DNA of 64,000 nucleotides, taken from the NCBI RefSeq assembly GCF_001634365.1, contig NZ_CP014581.1:62001-126000 (forward strand), written 5' to 3'. Made by a program: the position numbers and the translations under genes. This document shows, one piece after another, positions 8,508 to 17,559 of the stretch; positions within the stretch are counted from its first letter, which is position 1, and each line of letters starts with the position of its first letter. The notes under the pieces are model-generated. The model worked only from the letters and a program-made list of their open reading frames with translations. It was not told the origin of the DNA and did not search any database. The stretch is from Paraburkholderia phytofirmans OLGA172 (GTDB lineage Bacteria > Pseudomonadota > Gammaproteobacteria > Burkholderiales > Burkholderiaceae).

Positions 8508-11083
8508 TGGAGCAGCTCCGTTATCTCGTTAATGATTTCCCTCGGCGAAAGACCGTCGTGATCCGTCCAAAGGTTGAGCGCTTTCTTCATCCACTCTGTG
8601 CGCCGTGCCTTCGTATCGCCCATGACCTTCGCAACGGCGTCGAGCACGTCCATGCCCTCTTCCATGAGCTTGAACACGACGTCCTTGTCATCGCCTTCGG
8701 AGCTAAACAGGGTCGCGGTAAATTTGTCGACATACAGACGCGCGACCTCGTAAGTCTTCTCGCCCATGATGAGCATCTCGCTCCAGAATCCCTTCTTGGA
8801 TTCGACGCTCCGCAGCAGACGGTTGAAATACGCATCCTCGGCAAAAGCGGTCATCACCTTCTGGTCGATCACAGCATCAATTTCTTCAGACTTCTGAGCC
8901 ATAATGACCTTCCATGCCGACTGCCGGAGAATGACCGAGCCGGCGGGGAACATAGAAACCTTCATGAGCGACTGAACAATGATCCAGACCGCCAACTCTT
9001 CCTTACGCCCCTTCAGATACAGTCCCTCCAGGGCGTCAGCAGCAGACGGGACCTTGATCAGATCCTGAGCTTCGTCGACGTAGATCCGTTTGCGCCCTCG
9101 CACCGTCCGGATTCGGGTCATCAAGACGTTCAGGCAGCAAAACAGCACGCAACGCTTCAGGTGATCGTCGTCGCCCAGGCTGGCCAGTTCGAACACGGTC
9201 AGCTGCTTTTTGGGGTTCAGCGTGCTCGGGCCGCGGAAATACACTCCACGGGTCGGAGATTCGATAAAAGCCTTGAGGCGGGGAATCAGGTTCAAAGCTG
9301 CCGTGACCGGCTCGCTTCTCATGGGATTTTCGATGGCAGATGCAACGATGCGCTCAAGGCAGTCGATGACCGTCGCGATTTCTGCCTTGTTGCCCTGTTG
9401 ACCCCACGCAGCCTTGACGGCTTCGTTGGCCGCAATACGGGCGCCACGGTCCTGTTCCTCGTTGTCGTACGCCATCATCGTCAGCAGGGCGGTAATTGTC
9501 TCCTGCTGCTCATCGAACTCGTCATCGGTCAGGCCAGTAAACGGATTGAGAGACGGCCTGAAACCCGATGCACCGCCGAACTCGTTGAACTCCCCGCCGA
9601 CCGAATAGCAATACTTCTTGGAGCTTCGACCATTGTCGAAAAGGACCACGTTCGTGCCTTCGGCCAGGTCACAGTCAATCATGTACTGCAGATTGAAGGA
9701 CTTGCCTGCACCCGATTCCGCTGCCATGACGCCACAGAAATTAGAGTTGCTGACGAAGGGGTCAAAATAATGGGCGCTGCCCCGTCGCGTAATGTAGGAC
9801 GCGCCGGTCGTAGGAAAACGATTGTTGACGTTGCCAAGAGCGTCGCCATAAACCGGCAGGAGGCACCCGACCTCGGATGCAGCCATGACCGCTTCGCCAT
9901 CGACCTTATTGGCGATAGCCGACGAGAAATTCAGCGGCAGTGACTGTGCCCAGCGCACGAGCCCATTCCCTACTACTTCCCGCGCGTCAAAACCGAGCTT
10001 GTTCAACGTCCCCTTAACCGTTGCAGCTGCGCGAACTGCGTCTTCACGCTTCCTGCCGAACAGGAACACGTTGGTGGACGCGTAAACGAATTTGTTGCCG
10101 TCCTCGGCCGCCTGCTTCTTCAGCTCGAGGAGATCGTTCAGCTTGGCGGCCGCGTCTTCGACGCCCAGCTTCACCGGGAAGTTTTGCGTTGCGGTGCGCG
10201 ACTTGATCGCGCTTTCCATGCGAGTCCATTCCTTGCGTTGGCTCGCGACGCGCACGGTTGTGGTGAGGATATACGGTGTATCGATACGCTTACCGCCGCC
10301 TTCCTTGGTCGTGCCGCTGTTGAAGGGGGCACCGCTGACGAGATTCATGATCCCGTGGAATGGCTTTTCCGGGTATGACTTACAGGTCACAACCGTGCAG
10401 TAGGTCTTCTCATTGAAGATTCCCACACGGGAATCCCGGAAATCAAAATTCTGGTCAGGGCCGTAGATCTGGTACTTCAGATCAACGAGCTGGTCGAGTG
10501 CGACCTCGGTCTGCGGTTCGAAGATATCGGCGAACAGTCGGTACACCCCTACGAGCTTGGGCGCACTCAGAACTTCGGCGTCATAGAAGCCACAATCTTT
10601 CAGATTCGCATAGAACTCGTTGTGCAGATGTTCCGCGTTTTCCAGTACGTCGCTGTCGACCTTGCGGCTCGGAAATGCGAGTGAGATAACGACGGTACGC
10701 TTGTTGAGGATCGGCATGTCCACGAGCGATCCAGTCGTCAGAGCCGACTGCAACAGCTTCTTGTGGCGGCCGATCAGATCCTGAACGACGTGGCCACCGT
10801 ATAGCTTCCCTTTGGCGAAGGTTTCCGGGGCTTCATGGTCGGGATGGACGACGAGACTAACCTGAATAACAGAGTCATCCGGAACGGCCTTGAAGATGTT
10901 TTGCACAACCGTGCTGAACTCTCCACCGCCGCCGGCGAGAGGCGTCATCCGATAGACCGCGCCCACATAGGGCTTCTCCGCTTCCGCCTTGCTGATGACA
11001 AGGTTCGTATCGGAGGTGTAGGTCTCGAGATTGACCATGTCACTGGCCGGTCTCTTTTGCAGCTTTTGGGTGGTAGCAGTCAA
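8504..11083 (-). CDS. traC: TraC, T4SS ATPase for pilus assembly
   Basis: TraC is the VirB4-class ATPase that powers F-pilus assembly at the inner membrane. The 859-residue length is close to F TraC (875). A Walker A motif (AESGAGKS) lies near residues 454-461. A Walker B motif (RIYVDEAQDL) lies near residue 670 and is followed by the LKGRKEELAVWIIVQSL segment typical of VirB4/TraC. The N-terminal half has the family's PilT-like accessory domain. There is no signal peptide. It lies 94 bases after the pilin gene, a gap that contains two hairpins, and overlaps the trbI-like gene. Confidence 0.95.
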   Translation of the reverse strand: MTATTQKLQKRPASDMVNLETYTSDTNLVISKAEAEKPYVGAVYRMTPLAGGGGEFSTVVQNIFKAVPDDSVIQVSLVVHPDHEAPETFAKGKLYGGHVVQDLIGRHKKLLQSALTTGSLVDMPILNKRTVVISLAFPSRKVDSDVLENAEHLHNEFYANLKDCGFYDAEVLSAPKLVGVYRLFADIFEPQTEVALDQLVDLKYQIYGPDQNFDFRDSRVGIFNEKTYCTVVTCKSYPEKPFHGIMNLVSGAPFNSGTTKEGGGKRIDTPYILTTTVRVASQRKEWTRMESAIKSRTATQNFPVKLGVEDAAAKLNDLLELKKQAAEDGNKFVYASTNVFLFGRKREDAVRAAATVKGTLNKLGFDAREVVGNGLVRWAQSLPLNFSSAIANKVDGEAVMAASEVGCLLPVYGDALGNVNNRFPTTGASYITRRGSAHYFDPFVSNSNFCGVMAAESGAGKSFNLQYMIDCDLAEGTNVVLFDNGRSSKKYCYSVGGEFNEFGGASGFRPSLNPFTGLTDDEFDEQQETITALLTMMAYDNEEQDRGARIAANEAVKAAWGQQGNKAEIATVIDCLERIVASAIENPMRSEPVTAALNLIPRLKAFIESPTRGVYFRGPSTLNPKKQLTVFELASLGDDDHLKRCVLFCCLNVLMTRIRTVRGRKRIYVDEAQDLIKVPSAADALEGLYLKGRKEELAVWIIVQSLMKVSMFPAGSVILRQSAWKVIMAQKSEEIDAVIDQKVMTAFAEDAYFNRLLRSVESKKGFWSEMLIMGEKTYEVARLYVDKFTATLFSSEGDDKDVVFKLMEEGMDVLDAVAKVMGDTKARRTEWMKKALNLWTDHDGLSPREIINEITELLQ

Positions 11084-11110
11084 GGTGAATCTCTCTCGGC
11101 GTCAGCGGAA

Positions 11111-11140
11111 CGCGGCGTGACCAGGAAGGCTCACGCCGCG
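11111..11140 (-). terminator. Hairpin between pilin gene and traC
   Basis: A perfect 10-bp stem (CGCGGCGTGA with TCACGCCGCG) encloses a 10-base loop. It lies just before traC and just after a second palindrome (11148-11169). No U-tract follows on the minus strand. It is therefore more likely a transcript-stabilising or attenuating structure that keeps pilin mRNA abundant than a complete terminator. Confidence 0.5.
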
Positions 11141-11147
11141 CTTTGAA

Positions 11148-11169
11148 GGCCTTTCGCATGCGAAAGGCC
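11148..11169. promoter_or_regulatory. 22-bp perfect palindrome containing TTTCGCATGCGAAA
   Basis: A perfect palindrome lies 8 bases after the pilin stop. Its 14-bp core (11152-11165) recurs exactly at 23499-23512 and 38314-38327. It can fold as a hairpin in pilin mRNA or bind a dimeric protein as DNA. The repeated core favours a protein site. ParB/KorB-type operators have similar palindromic form. Confidence 0.6.
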
Positions 11170-11177
11170 GCGGGGTT

Positions 11178-11570
11178 TTAATGCGCGAGATCGAAGGTGC
11201 TCATTTGCACCTGGTCGACAGTCGAAGGCACGCCAGTAGCCGTCGCGACCGTGGTCATAAGGGACGGCCCGATGAGGGCAACGGCGAGGATGCCCAGCAC
11301 AACCGTCAGGTTTCGATAACCTTGACCGTGTGCCAGCTGCCAGATCGTTACGATCAACGAAAGAAGCACGAGTGCCATCACCAGCGTGCTGCCCAGCATG
11401 CTCTGGATGGTTGAGACGAGTGTGTCCCACGCGCTGGCCCCGAGTGCCGTACCGCCGTTCAGCGCGCCAACCGAAATGAGCATTGCGCCCATGGCAAGAA
11501 CGATGACAGCAGCGGGACGAAACGGGCGGACAGACGTGGTCAGCGGACTTACTGCGGCTTGTTGTTTCAT
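11178..11570 (-). CDS. traA: TraA, type-F pilin precursor
   Basis: The 130-residue product has the form of an F-type pro-pilin. It has a long positively charged leader (about residues 1-45) ending in a hydrophobic stretch with a GASA-like cleavage region, then a mature part of about 85 residues with two hydrophobic segments (VMALVLLSLIVTIWQLA and LTVVLGILAVALIG) joined by a short polar loop. It lies between traV and traC, and palindromes follow directly. F has traA first in the operon, whereas here it follows traV, as in SXT/R391-type operons. The S26 peptidase four genes on may process the leader. Confidence 0.8.
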   Translation of the reverse strand: MKQQAAVSPLTTSVRPFRPAAVIVLAMGAMLISVGALNGGTALGASAWDTLVSTIQSMLGSTLVMALVLLSLIVTIWQLAHGQGYRNLTVVLGILAVALIGPSLMTTVATATGVPSTVDQVQMSTFDLAH

Positions 11571-11585
11571 TGGTTTCCTCTCTTA

Positions 11586-12269
11586 TTACTGTGGCATTGA
11601 ATTCGGCATTGAGGTGCCTGGGCTACTTTCACCAGCCGACGTTTGACCGCCCGGCTGGATGAAATCGGTACGCGGAGACGGATCGGGTGCGGCCTTCGTA
11701 TCGGCAACAATCTTTGTCTCTGCGATCTTGTGGGGGTAGTTGCCTTGCGTGCCGCCGGCGGGATTGCCGCCATCGAATCCAGCCCAACGGGTCGGCACGA
11801 TCTCTTTGTAGACGGTCATGTCGCTGGTCAACATGTCGCTGTCGTCAACGAAGTGCTTGATCCACGTTCGCTGTACGACCGGGCCTTGGCGAACCGGGGC
11901 TCCGTCTTGCGGCGCGGGATCGGCGCCGCCGAGTAGCGGAAGCGAACCTGAACCCATGACGAGTGCTTCGCCACCACCGGACTTCATGCCCGTATGCGAC
12001 TTGTCGCCCACGGGGGCGATCTCGGTGTCCTTGTCGTACTGGCTGAACTTCAGCTCGGCGTCGAACCGGCTGTCGGGGAGTTCTCCGTTCGTGGAAGACT
12101 CCACGGCCTTGAAGCTGTGGCAGTACTTACTGCTGGGGTCTTGCTTGCGGTTGCAGTCGTACGAGTTCGACCCAATCGGGTTAAAGGCTGTCGAACAGCC
12201 GGAGAGCGCCACGAGCAGGCAAGCGGCCACTGTTGCGGTCAGGATGTTGGAACGGCGTATCTGCTTCAT
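11586..12269 (-). CDS. traV: TraV, outer-membrane lipoprotein of the T4SS core
   Basis: TraV anchors the F-type core complex (TraV-TraK-TraB) in the outer membrane. The 227-residue protein has a lipoprotein signal peptide with lipobox LSGC (Cys at about residue 25). Next comes the TraV signature with paired cysteines (FNPIGSNSYDCN...YCHSF). The C-terminal half is low in complexity, rich in Gly, Pro and Ser. The start overlaps the traB stop by 4 bases. The length is slightly above F TraV (171), mainly because of the C-terminal extension. Confidence 0.9.
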   Translation of the reverse strand: MKQIRRSNILTATVAACLLVALSGCSTAFNPIGSNSYDCNRKQDPSSKYCHSFKAVESSTNGELPDSRFDAELKFSQYDKDTEIAPVGDKSHTGMKSGGGEALVMGSGSLPLLGGADPAPQDGAPVRQGPVVQRTWIKHFVDDSDMLTSDMTVYKEIVPTRWAGFDGGNPAGGTQGNYPHKIAETKIVADTKAAPDPSPRTDFIQPGGQTSAGESSPGTSMPNSMPQ

Positions 12270-13603
12270 TGGTCAGTGTCCTTCTTTGGGGTCCGCTTCT
12301 TCAGTACGATGTCTTCCTTCAGGATCCACGTCACACGCGTGCCCGCGGTAACCTCCACGACGGGGAAGGTCTCTTTGGCGAAATTGAGGTAAAACTGCGA
12401 AAGCTCGGTTGCGGCGTGGTTAATGCCTTGCCCAACTGCAGTGCCGGCCAGATAGCTCGGGCTCGGATAGGTGAAGCTCTGTTCCGAACCGCTGCCAACA
12501 TTGGTGTTATACGAAGGCACCGAGCTGGGTGAGAGTGCTGAGCCGAGACCGGCGGCCACGCCGGTTAGCGCCGCCTGCATCAGCATGGCCCCCTGTTTGT
12601 TGACCACTTTGCCAGCGAGACCGAGGGTGCCGTCCACATCGAGCGCGTACGCCTTCATCGGCGCTTCGTAGACATCGCCGTTCTTGAAAATGCAGCTAAT
12701 GTGGTCCGCAATGCCGTACGCCCGCTCGGCGCTCAGAACAGCTGTGGCGGAACCACCGATGAAGCAGTTTTCGAGATCTGATGCCTTCCAGGAATTAGGC
12801 ATGATCGCAACGCCCTTCACGCGCGAAACGAACGGTGCGCCGACGTCGATCGCCGAGGTCACGCTGCCGACCGCTCCACCACTCGATCCGCTCGGGCGAG
12901 CGTTGATGCCAGAGAGCATGACTGCCTCAACGCCCGTGTACATCGGTAGAACGAGATCGGGGCGACGGTTGGCATCGTCAGCCGACGACATTTTTTGGAC
13001 CGGATCAGAGACCATCATCGGACGTGCCGGCGCTACGGGCACAGGCGGGTCCATCGGTGCGGCGGCTCCGTCCGGCGAACCGGCCCCGGCTTTGCCAGCA
13101 CGCGACCCGGGCTGGTCGAAGCTCACAGATGCGGGCAGATCCTTGCCAAGGCCGTTGTTCGATGCTGTGTCGGCGCCGCTTGCCGCAGCAGGAGCCGCGG
13201 CGTTCGTTGGCTGGCTGACGACACGCACGTATCCCGTCGAACCGCCACCCGCGTTGCCCGTGCCTTGTCCGCGCTGCAATGCCGCCACCTGCTGCTTGAG
13301 CGAATCGATCTGCGTCGTCAGATCCTCCAGCCCCTGATTCCGCGGAGACGTAGGCAGAACGCTGATGTTCTGGTTAAACCCCGGTTGCTGCGGTGCAGGC
13401 GTGCCGGGAGTGGCTGCAGTCGCCGGCACTACCTGCGCGGGCAATGCGGCAGCGGTCGAAGGTGCAGGGGCCTGATGGATAATGCGCTGATAGATGATGA
13501 AGGCCGTACCGATGACGGTAACGCCGATCAGCAGGTAGCGGAACTTGGGATCCATGTCGTCCCATTCCTGCCGCTTCTGCACAATGAATGATGGCATTTC
13601 CAT
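12266..13603 (-). CDS. traB: TraB, T4SS core scaffold protein
   Basis: TraB is the VirB10-like protein that spans inner membrane and periplasm and links the pump to the outer-membrane ring. The 445-residue product has one N-terminal span (about residues 23-43), a Pro/Ala-rich stretch, a short coiled-coil segment (about residues 90-115), another low-complexity region and a VirB10-like C-terminal beta domain. Motifs include FIGGSATAVLSAERAYG and the terminal TRVTWILKEDIVLKK. The length is near F TraB (475). Neighbours are traK upstream and traV downstream. Confidence 0.9.
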   Translation of the reverse strand: MEMPSFIVQKRQEWDDMDPKFRYLLIGVTVIGTAFIIYQRIIHQAPAPSTAAALPAQVVPATAATPGTPAPQQPGFNQNISVLPTSPRNQGLEDLTTQIDSLKQQVAALQRGQGTGNAGGGSTGYVRVVSQPTNAAAPAAASGADTASNNGLGKDLPASVSFDQPGSRAGKAGAGSPDGAAAPMDPPVPVAPARPMMVSDPVQKMSSADDANRRPDLVLPMYTGVEAVMLSGINARPSGSSGGAVGSVTSAIDVGAPFVSRVKGVAIMPNSWKASDLENCFIGGSATAVLSAERAYGIADHISCIFKNGDVYEAPMKAYALDVDGTLGLAGKVVNKQGAMLMQAALTGVAAGLGSALSPSSVPSYNTNVGSGSEQSFTYPSPSYLAGTAVGQGINHAATELSQFYLNFAKETFPVVEVTAGTRVTWILKEDIVLKKRTPKKDTDQ

Positions 13604-13605
13604 GC

Positions 13606-14556
13606 TTACTGTTCCTCACGCTTGCGGGCAAGCACAATGACTTTCGTTCTCTCGCCGGGCTGCAGGAGCGGCTTGGGGAAAATCGAAACGGCAAGCACGT
13701 TCGCCCCGTCGAATTCCTGCTCCCTCAGAAGCGCACGGGATTGCCCTGGATTGCGAACGCTGTAGACGAAGATATCGCCGTCGCGATCGCTATAACGTTC
13801 GTCAACGGTGACAGCCAGGCCATCCATGGCGATAGGCGGCAGATTCACGTCGACCTGTGAATATCCGTCCGGTGCATGGCCGAGCGCGATCGTCGCCATG
13901 ACGTCCTGCACGTGGCTGATGTAGTCGCTGCTGCTCGATGCCGGCTTCCGATGTCCGGACACAATTCCGGTGTCGTCCGTCACGATCACGGTCTGGCCCG
14001 GAATGTCTTTCGGAACCAGCTCGAGGCCGAGCGTCGGGCCACCGTCCGGCGGCTCGATGAACAACTGCCGCGCCTGCGCCGGCAACTGCGGCCAGTACAC
14101 GTAGATGTTGTTACTTGCCGGGCGGTGATCGACCTTCACATCGCTGGTTTGAACGATATAAGGGTTCTTGAATGGCAACTGGATGCGGTTGGGCTCGTTG
14201 ATGCTCATGTAAACGGTCTGCGAGCCGCCGTTTGTCCATGCGATCCTTCGCGCCTTGGTCGGATCGAGCACGTCCATGCTCTCACCGGGCACCTTGAGCA
14301 CGCCCGGCAGATCGATCTCTTTCGGCGCGGTCGCTTTCACCGCAATGCTAGGATCGACGGCGAGCGGGTCACGCGCCTTCTGGTGGACTGTATGCACGAC
14401 CTTGCGCTTGACATCGGCACTCTTGGGTGCGGTCGGGGCCGGTTGGCCAAAATCAACAGCGGCGGGGGCACTGTCTGCTTGGGCAGCGCCGGCAACTGAA
14501 AGGCCGATCGACGCGGTTAGCAGCGCGGCCAGATAACGGTTCGTTGTCTGCATCAT
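13606..14556 (-). CDS. traK: TraK, secretin-like T4SS core protein
   Basis: TraK is the VirB9-like periplasmic ring protein of F-type systems. The chosen start is the ATG at 14556, which overlaps the traE stop; the ATG next to it at 14553 is equally possible. Either gives a signal peptide ending in AGAAQA and about 316 residues. The middle carries the family's PGESMDVLDPTKARRIAWTNG-type segment, and the C-terminus is the beta-rich VirB9-like region that binds TraB and TraV. It lies directly before traB, with a 2-base gap. Confidence 0.88.
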   Translation of the reverse strand: MMQTTNRYLAALLTASIGLSVAGAAQADSAPAAVDFGQPAPTAPKSADVKRKVVHTVHQKARDPLAVDPSIAVKATAPKEIDLPGVLKVPGESMDVLDPTKARRIAWTNGGSQTVYMSINEPNRIQLPFKNPYIVQTSDVKVDHRPASNNIYVYWPQLPAQARQLFIEPPDGGPTLGLELVPKDIPGQTVIVTDDTGIVSGHRKPASSSSDYISHVQDVMATIALGHAPDGYSQVDVNLPPIAMDGLAVTVDERYSDRDGDIFVYSVRNPGQSRALLREQEFDGANVLAVSIFPKPLLQPGERTKVIVLARKREEQ

Positions 14557-15152
14557 TTCTTTTGTTGCGCCTGGATCCAAGTTGAGTTGTGCACCCTGTC
14601 ACCGGAGTAGGAGGTGACGTCGTCGAAGATCATCTGGTAGTTGGCGAAATGCACCGGATATTCGAAAACGTAGGGCTCGGAGGTATCTTTCGCGGCATTG
14701 ACCGTATGTAGCTCTCCCTTCACGAAGACCCGGCCAAGCTTCTGGTCAGCCTCAAAACCCCGAAGAATGAAGTAGTAACTGCCGAGTTCGTGCTGCGAGC
14801 TGAGCAACGCGACCTTGTTATCGATCGCCTGACTGACTTTGGTGAAACAGGCCGGCGACAGAAACGGCTGAACGAACTTCTTCACGCTATCGCCATTGCT
14901 CGGATTGATTGACGCCAGCGCATTCGTAACGGCGTACGCGTATGCCTGCATCGCGCCGGCGTCCATACCATTTCGTTCGATCTTCGCGCCGTCCGGCATG
15001 CCGGGAACCTGATTGATAACAACGTCAGACTGGAAGAAAGACTTTGCGGCGATGAGCAACGCCGCGATGGCAATGCACATCACGGCGGTGATCAGCTTGT
15101 TGTTGTCCTTGCGCAGTTCGGCGACGGACTTGTTTCGATTTGGAAGATCCAT
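14553..15152 (-). CDS. traE: TraE, inner-membrane T4SS assembly protein
   Basis: TraE is a VirB5/VirB8-like bitopic membrane protein needed for F-pilus assembly. The 199-residue product has a short cytoplasmic N-terminus, one span at about residues 20-40 and a periplasmic domain; size and topology match F TraE (188). Its stop overlaps the traK start, and 12 bases separate it from traL. The order traL-traE-traK-traB-traV is the canonical one. Confidence 0.9.
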   Translation of the reverse strand: MDLPNRNKSVAELRKDNNKLITAVMCIAIAALLIAAKSFFQSDVVINQVPGMPDGAKIERNGMDAGAMQAYAYAVTNALASINPSNGDSVKKFVQPFLSPACFTKVSQAIDNKVALLSSQHELGSYYFILRGFEADQKLGRVFVKGELHTVNAAKDTSEPYVFEYPVHFANYQMIFDDVTSYSGDRVHNSTWIQAQQKK

Positions 15153-15164
15153 ATAACTTTCCTC

Positions 15165-15527
15165 TTACTCCCCGTCAGGAAGGATTCGTTTGAGCAGCCG
15201 TTTAGAGCCGGGATTGATCACTTTCGAGTCTCCGACGTACACCGTGCGCTGCGAGTTGAAGCCCTTGGAGTATTTGGCAAGACCGAACCTGAAAAGGAAC
15301 ACCGTTACGAAGCCTGGAAGACGCGAACTGCGCCATTCCAGATACTTGCGGTTCGCGTGATAGCCGACGAAGGGAATCCCGAGGTATGCGCCCGTTCCGT
15401 AGAACCGGCCAGCGACCAGGGCGACAAAGACACTGATGATCAGGATGTAGGTGTCCTGAAACTCGACGCCTAGAAACGCGCTTTCCGCACCGCCGTACTT
15501 GGGAATATGGAATGACCTATTCGACAC
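15165..15527 (-). CDS. traL: TraL, small inner-membrane T4SS protein
   Basis: TraL (VirB3-like) is a small membrane protein that works with TraC and TraE in pilus assembly. The 120-residue product has one or two hydrophobic segments around residues 25-60 (TYILIISVFVALVAGRFYG) and a basic C-terminal half. Family lengths are about 90-120. It overlaps the preceding unknown gene by 11 bases and precedes traE, as in other type-F operons. Confidence 0.87.
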   Translation of the reverse strand: MSNRSFHIPKYGGAESAFLGVEFQDTYILIISVFVALVAGRFYGTGAYLGIPFVGYHANRKYLEWRSSRLPGFVTVFLFRFGLAKYSKGFNSQRTVYVGDSKVINPGSKRLLKRILPDGE

Positions 15528-15987
15528 GAGAGTCTCCGGCGCTCCAGCAGACGAGATGATCCTTCCAGTCGGCCGAGCTGGCGAACGGCAGCTGCGGCAC
15601 GCAGGTCTTGTCTCCCATCAGGACCACTTTGGGCCAGTTCAGCTTCGGTTGCGCATGAAAACGCACGTGGCGCAGACGGGCTCGGTTGCGAGCTGCAGCG
15701 GCAATCTGATCGGCGCGCACCTGAGAGAGCGCAGCTTCTTCCTCGGCGCTGAAAAGATCGTAGGTCTGCCGGGCCGGCTTCCCGACCATGAAACGCATCG
15801 AGCGACGGCCATCCTCGACGGGCTTGGATGAATACACGTACATACCACCGTTCGCGGGCTGGACCGTGGCCGCCCCTGCGGCGTATGGTCCGTGCGTAAC
15901 GAAGGTGACCCCGTCATTCGGCAGTGCTGCGAAAGCGCTTGCGGGCAGTGCGGCACAGATCCAGATGAGTAATTTGTGTTTGTTCAT
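15517..15987 (-). CDS. Unknown exported protein upstream of traL
   Basis: A 156-residue protein with a clear signal peptide (LLIWICAALPASAFA), so probably periplasmic. The mature part has an alanine/arginine-rich helical segment (about residues 80-105) and two cysteines near the C-terminus that could form a disulphide. I do not recognise a family. It sits between trbC and traL and overlaps traL by 11 bases, so it is part of the transfer operon. An accessory role in the mating apparatus is inferred from position only. Confidence 0.6.
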   Translation of the reverse strand: MNKHKLLIWICAALPASAFAALPNDGVTFVTHGPYAAGAATVQPANGGMYVYSSKPVEDGRRSMRFMVGKPARQTYDLFSAEEEAALSQVRADQIAAAARNRARLRHVRFHAQPKLNWPKVVLMGDKTCVPQLPFASSADWKDHLVCWSAGDSRVE

Positions 15988-16022
15988 ATCTTTATTTTAA
16001 TCACTAGATGAACTGACCACAA

Positions 16023-16523
16023 TTAATATTTGTCGCCGTATGCAGCGTAATAGACACGCTTTGCATAGTCGCTTGCGGAAATGAGTTTTGAGTCCTGCGC
16101 GAAGAACTTCAGGGCCTGTGCGAGGCTCATTTCGCCGGAGACTTTCGAGTATTCGCCCGGGTTATCGCTGCTGCCGTGACCGACCACGAAAGTCGGCGCG
16201 GCAGTTACGCCATAGCGCTTCGTGAGATTCGGATCGATGATCCAGCGTGCGGGCTGCTTGCCGCAGCAAACCGCGTTGACGTCGGCCGCGAACTTTTGCG
16301 TCGAGGTCAGCGTGTTGCCGGGGCCGCCAAAGCCGGTCAGCACGATGACGGCGTGGGCCTGGCTTGCCTCACGGGCGAGTTCAAGCACAGTCTCTCGCGG
16401 CATTTGCGTCGAAATGAAGATGAACGTGTTCCAGCGGGCCGTCATTGCGTCCACGAGCGGAGTATCAGCGTGCGTGCCCATTGAGGCGGCAGCGAGTGCG
16501 AGAAATGCGAACAGCTTTTTCAT
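16023..16523 (-). CDS. trbC: TrbC, periplasmic pilus assembly protein (type F)
   Basis: F-type TrbC is a thioredoxin-fold periplasmic protein needed for pilus assembly, often working with TraW. The frame is open further upstream, but the ATG at 16523 is the right start, 10 bases after traU, because it gives a signal peptide (FAFLALAAASMGTHA). The 166-residue product has the TrbC-type motifs FIFISTQMP and the segment VTAAPTFVVG with the cis-proline of a thioredoxin fold. A CC pair lies in the middle (AVCCGKQ). Confidence 0.87.
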   Translation of the reverse strand: MKKLFAFLALAAASMGTHADTPLVDAMTARWNTFIFISTQMPRETVLELAREASQAHAVIVLTGFGGPGNTLTSTQKFAADVNAVCCGKQPARWIIDPNLTKRYGVTAAPTFVVGHGSSDNPGEYSKVSGEMSLAQALKFFAQDSKLISASDYAKRVYYAAYGDKY

Positions 16524-16533
16524 GCGTGTGCCT

Positions 16534-17559
16534 TTATTGGATGGTCGTGGTTGCGCAGCAGTCCTTGCGCTGGAAGACGAAGTAGCCGTAATCCTTGTCC
16601 TGCGGCCGCGACGCGCCAATCTCCTGAAAGGCCAACGGTCGACCGATCGGCGTACACATGTTGTCCGGGAACGGGAAGGTTCGATTGGTCTTGTATTGGC
16701 GCTTGTCCATGATGAGCTGCGGGACGCCGAGCGCACCGCAGGAGTCCAGCGCATCCTGCCCCGCCGATGTCTGCTGTGCGCCTGCTGCATGAAGCTTGGC
16801 GAAGATGCGGGCCACCATCAGGTGAGAGACTTGTTCCTGCGTGTTGGCGACCGCCACATTGCCATCCAGCGGATACATTGGCCCCCAGGCGCCGGCTACC
16901 CAGAAAAGGACTTCCATGGGAAACCCAAAGGTTGCGGAAATGGCGTCGGGCAGTTCTGCCGCTACGCTCGCCACCCCGGCGAACGGATATGCGTAGGGAG
17001 TGAGCATTAGCGACAGGGCGTCATCGTTCCACGTAGGATCGGCCCAGCTGAGGAACGGCACGTCGAACGAGCGGCTGTCCAGACATGGGTTGTTGACCAC
17101 CACGCCGAGCGCAGACATTACGGGGTTTATGTATTCGTTGACCTGCATGAAGGCGGCTTTTCGCTTGCCCCCTAGTGGCGCGGTCGTGAAGTTCTCGCTT
17201 CCGTATTCAGCCGAGTTGTATGGTGTGTCAATGTCGATCCCGCCGAGGAGTGGCATACAGCCCGGCTTGGTCGTCGTGTCGACCATGTACCGCGGCTCCC
17301 AAAAAGAGACCGGCGTACCGATTGCAAGGTTGTTAGCGCAAATACAGATCGGCGACCCGCTCACCCCCGTATCGTAGTCATCGCCCGACACGCCAAGATT
17401 GATGAACCCTCCCATGATCGAGATCGGGAAAATGCAGTCGTAACAAACGTCGGTAATCAGGTTGGGAAAGCTGCCGTTACAGATCTCCTGGGCTTGTGCG
17501 CCACCAGAGAGCCCGAAGCCGACAACGAGGGCAAACCAAAGACGGATCAGATATTTCAA
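16534..17559 (-). CDS. traU: TraU, mating-pair/DNA-transfer protein
   Basis: TraU is a periplasmic cysteine-rich protein of F-type systems needed mainly for DNA transfer. The 341-residue length matches F TraU (330). A signal peptide ends at AQA. Many cysteines follow, including CYDCIFPISIMG, CICAN, and a CC pair near the C-terminus, all characteristic of TraU. The start overlaps the traW stop (ATGA). The disulphides fit the presence of DsbC-like and TraF proteins in the same operon. Confidence 0.93.
   Translation of the reverse strand: MKYLIRLWFALVVGFGLSGGAQAQEICNGSFPNLITDVCYDCIFPISIMGGFINLGVSGDDYDTGVSGSPICICANNLAIGTPVSFWEPRYMVDTTTKPGCMPLLGGIDIDTPYNSAEYGSENFTTAPLGGKRKAAFMQVNEYINPVMSALGVVVNNPCLDSRSFDVPFLSWADPTWNDDALSLMLTPYAYPFAGVASVAAELPDAISATFGFPMEVLFWVAGAWGPMYPLDGNVAVANTQEQVSHLMVARIFAKLHAAGAQQTSAGQDALDSCGALGVPQLIMDKRQYKTNRTFPFPDNMCTPIGRPLAFQEIGASRPQDKDYGYFVFQRKDCCATTTIQ

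Noticed and set aside
8507..9943. 478-residue plus-strand ORF opposite traC
   Set aside because: Antisense shadow; traC has clear ATPase motifs in the minus frame.
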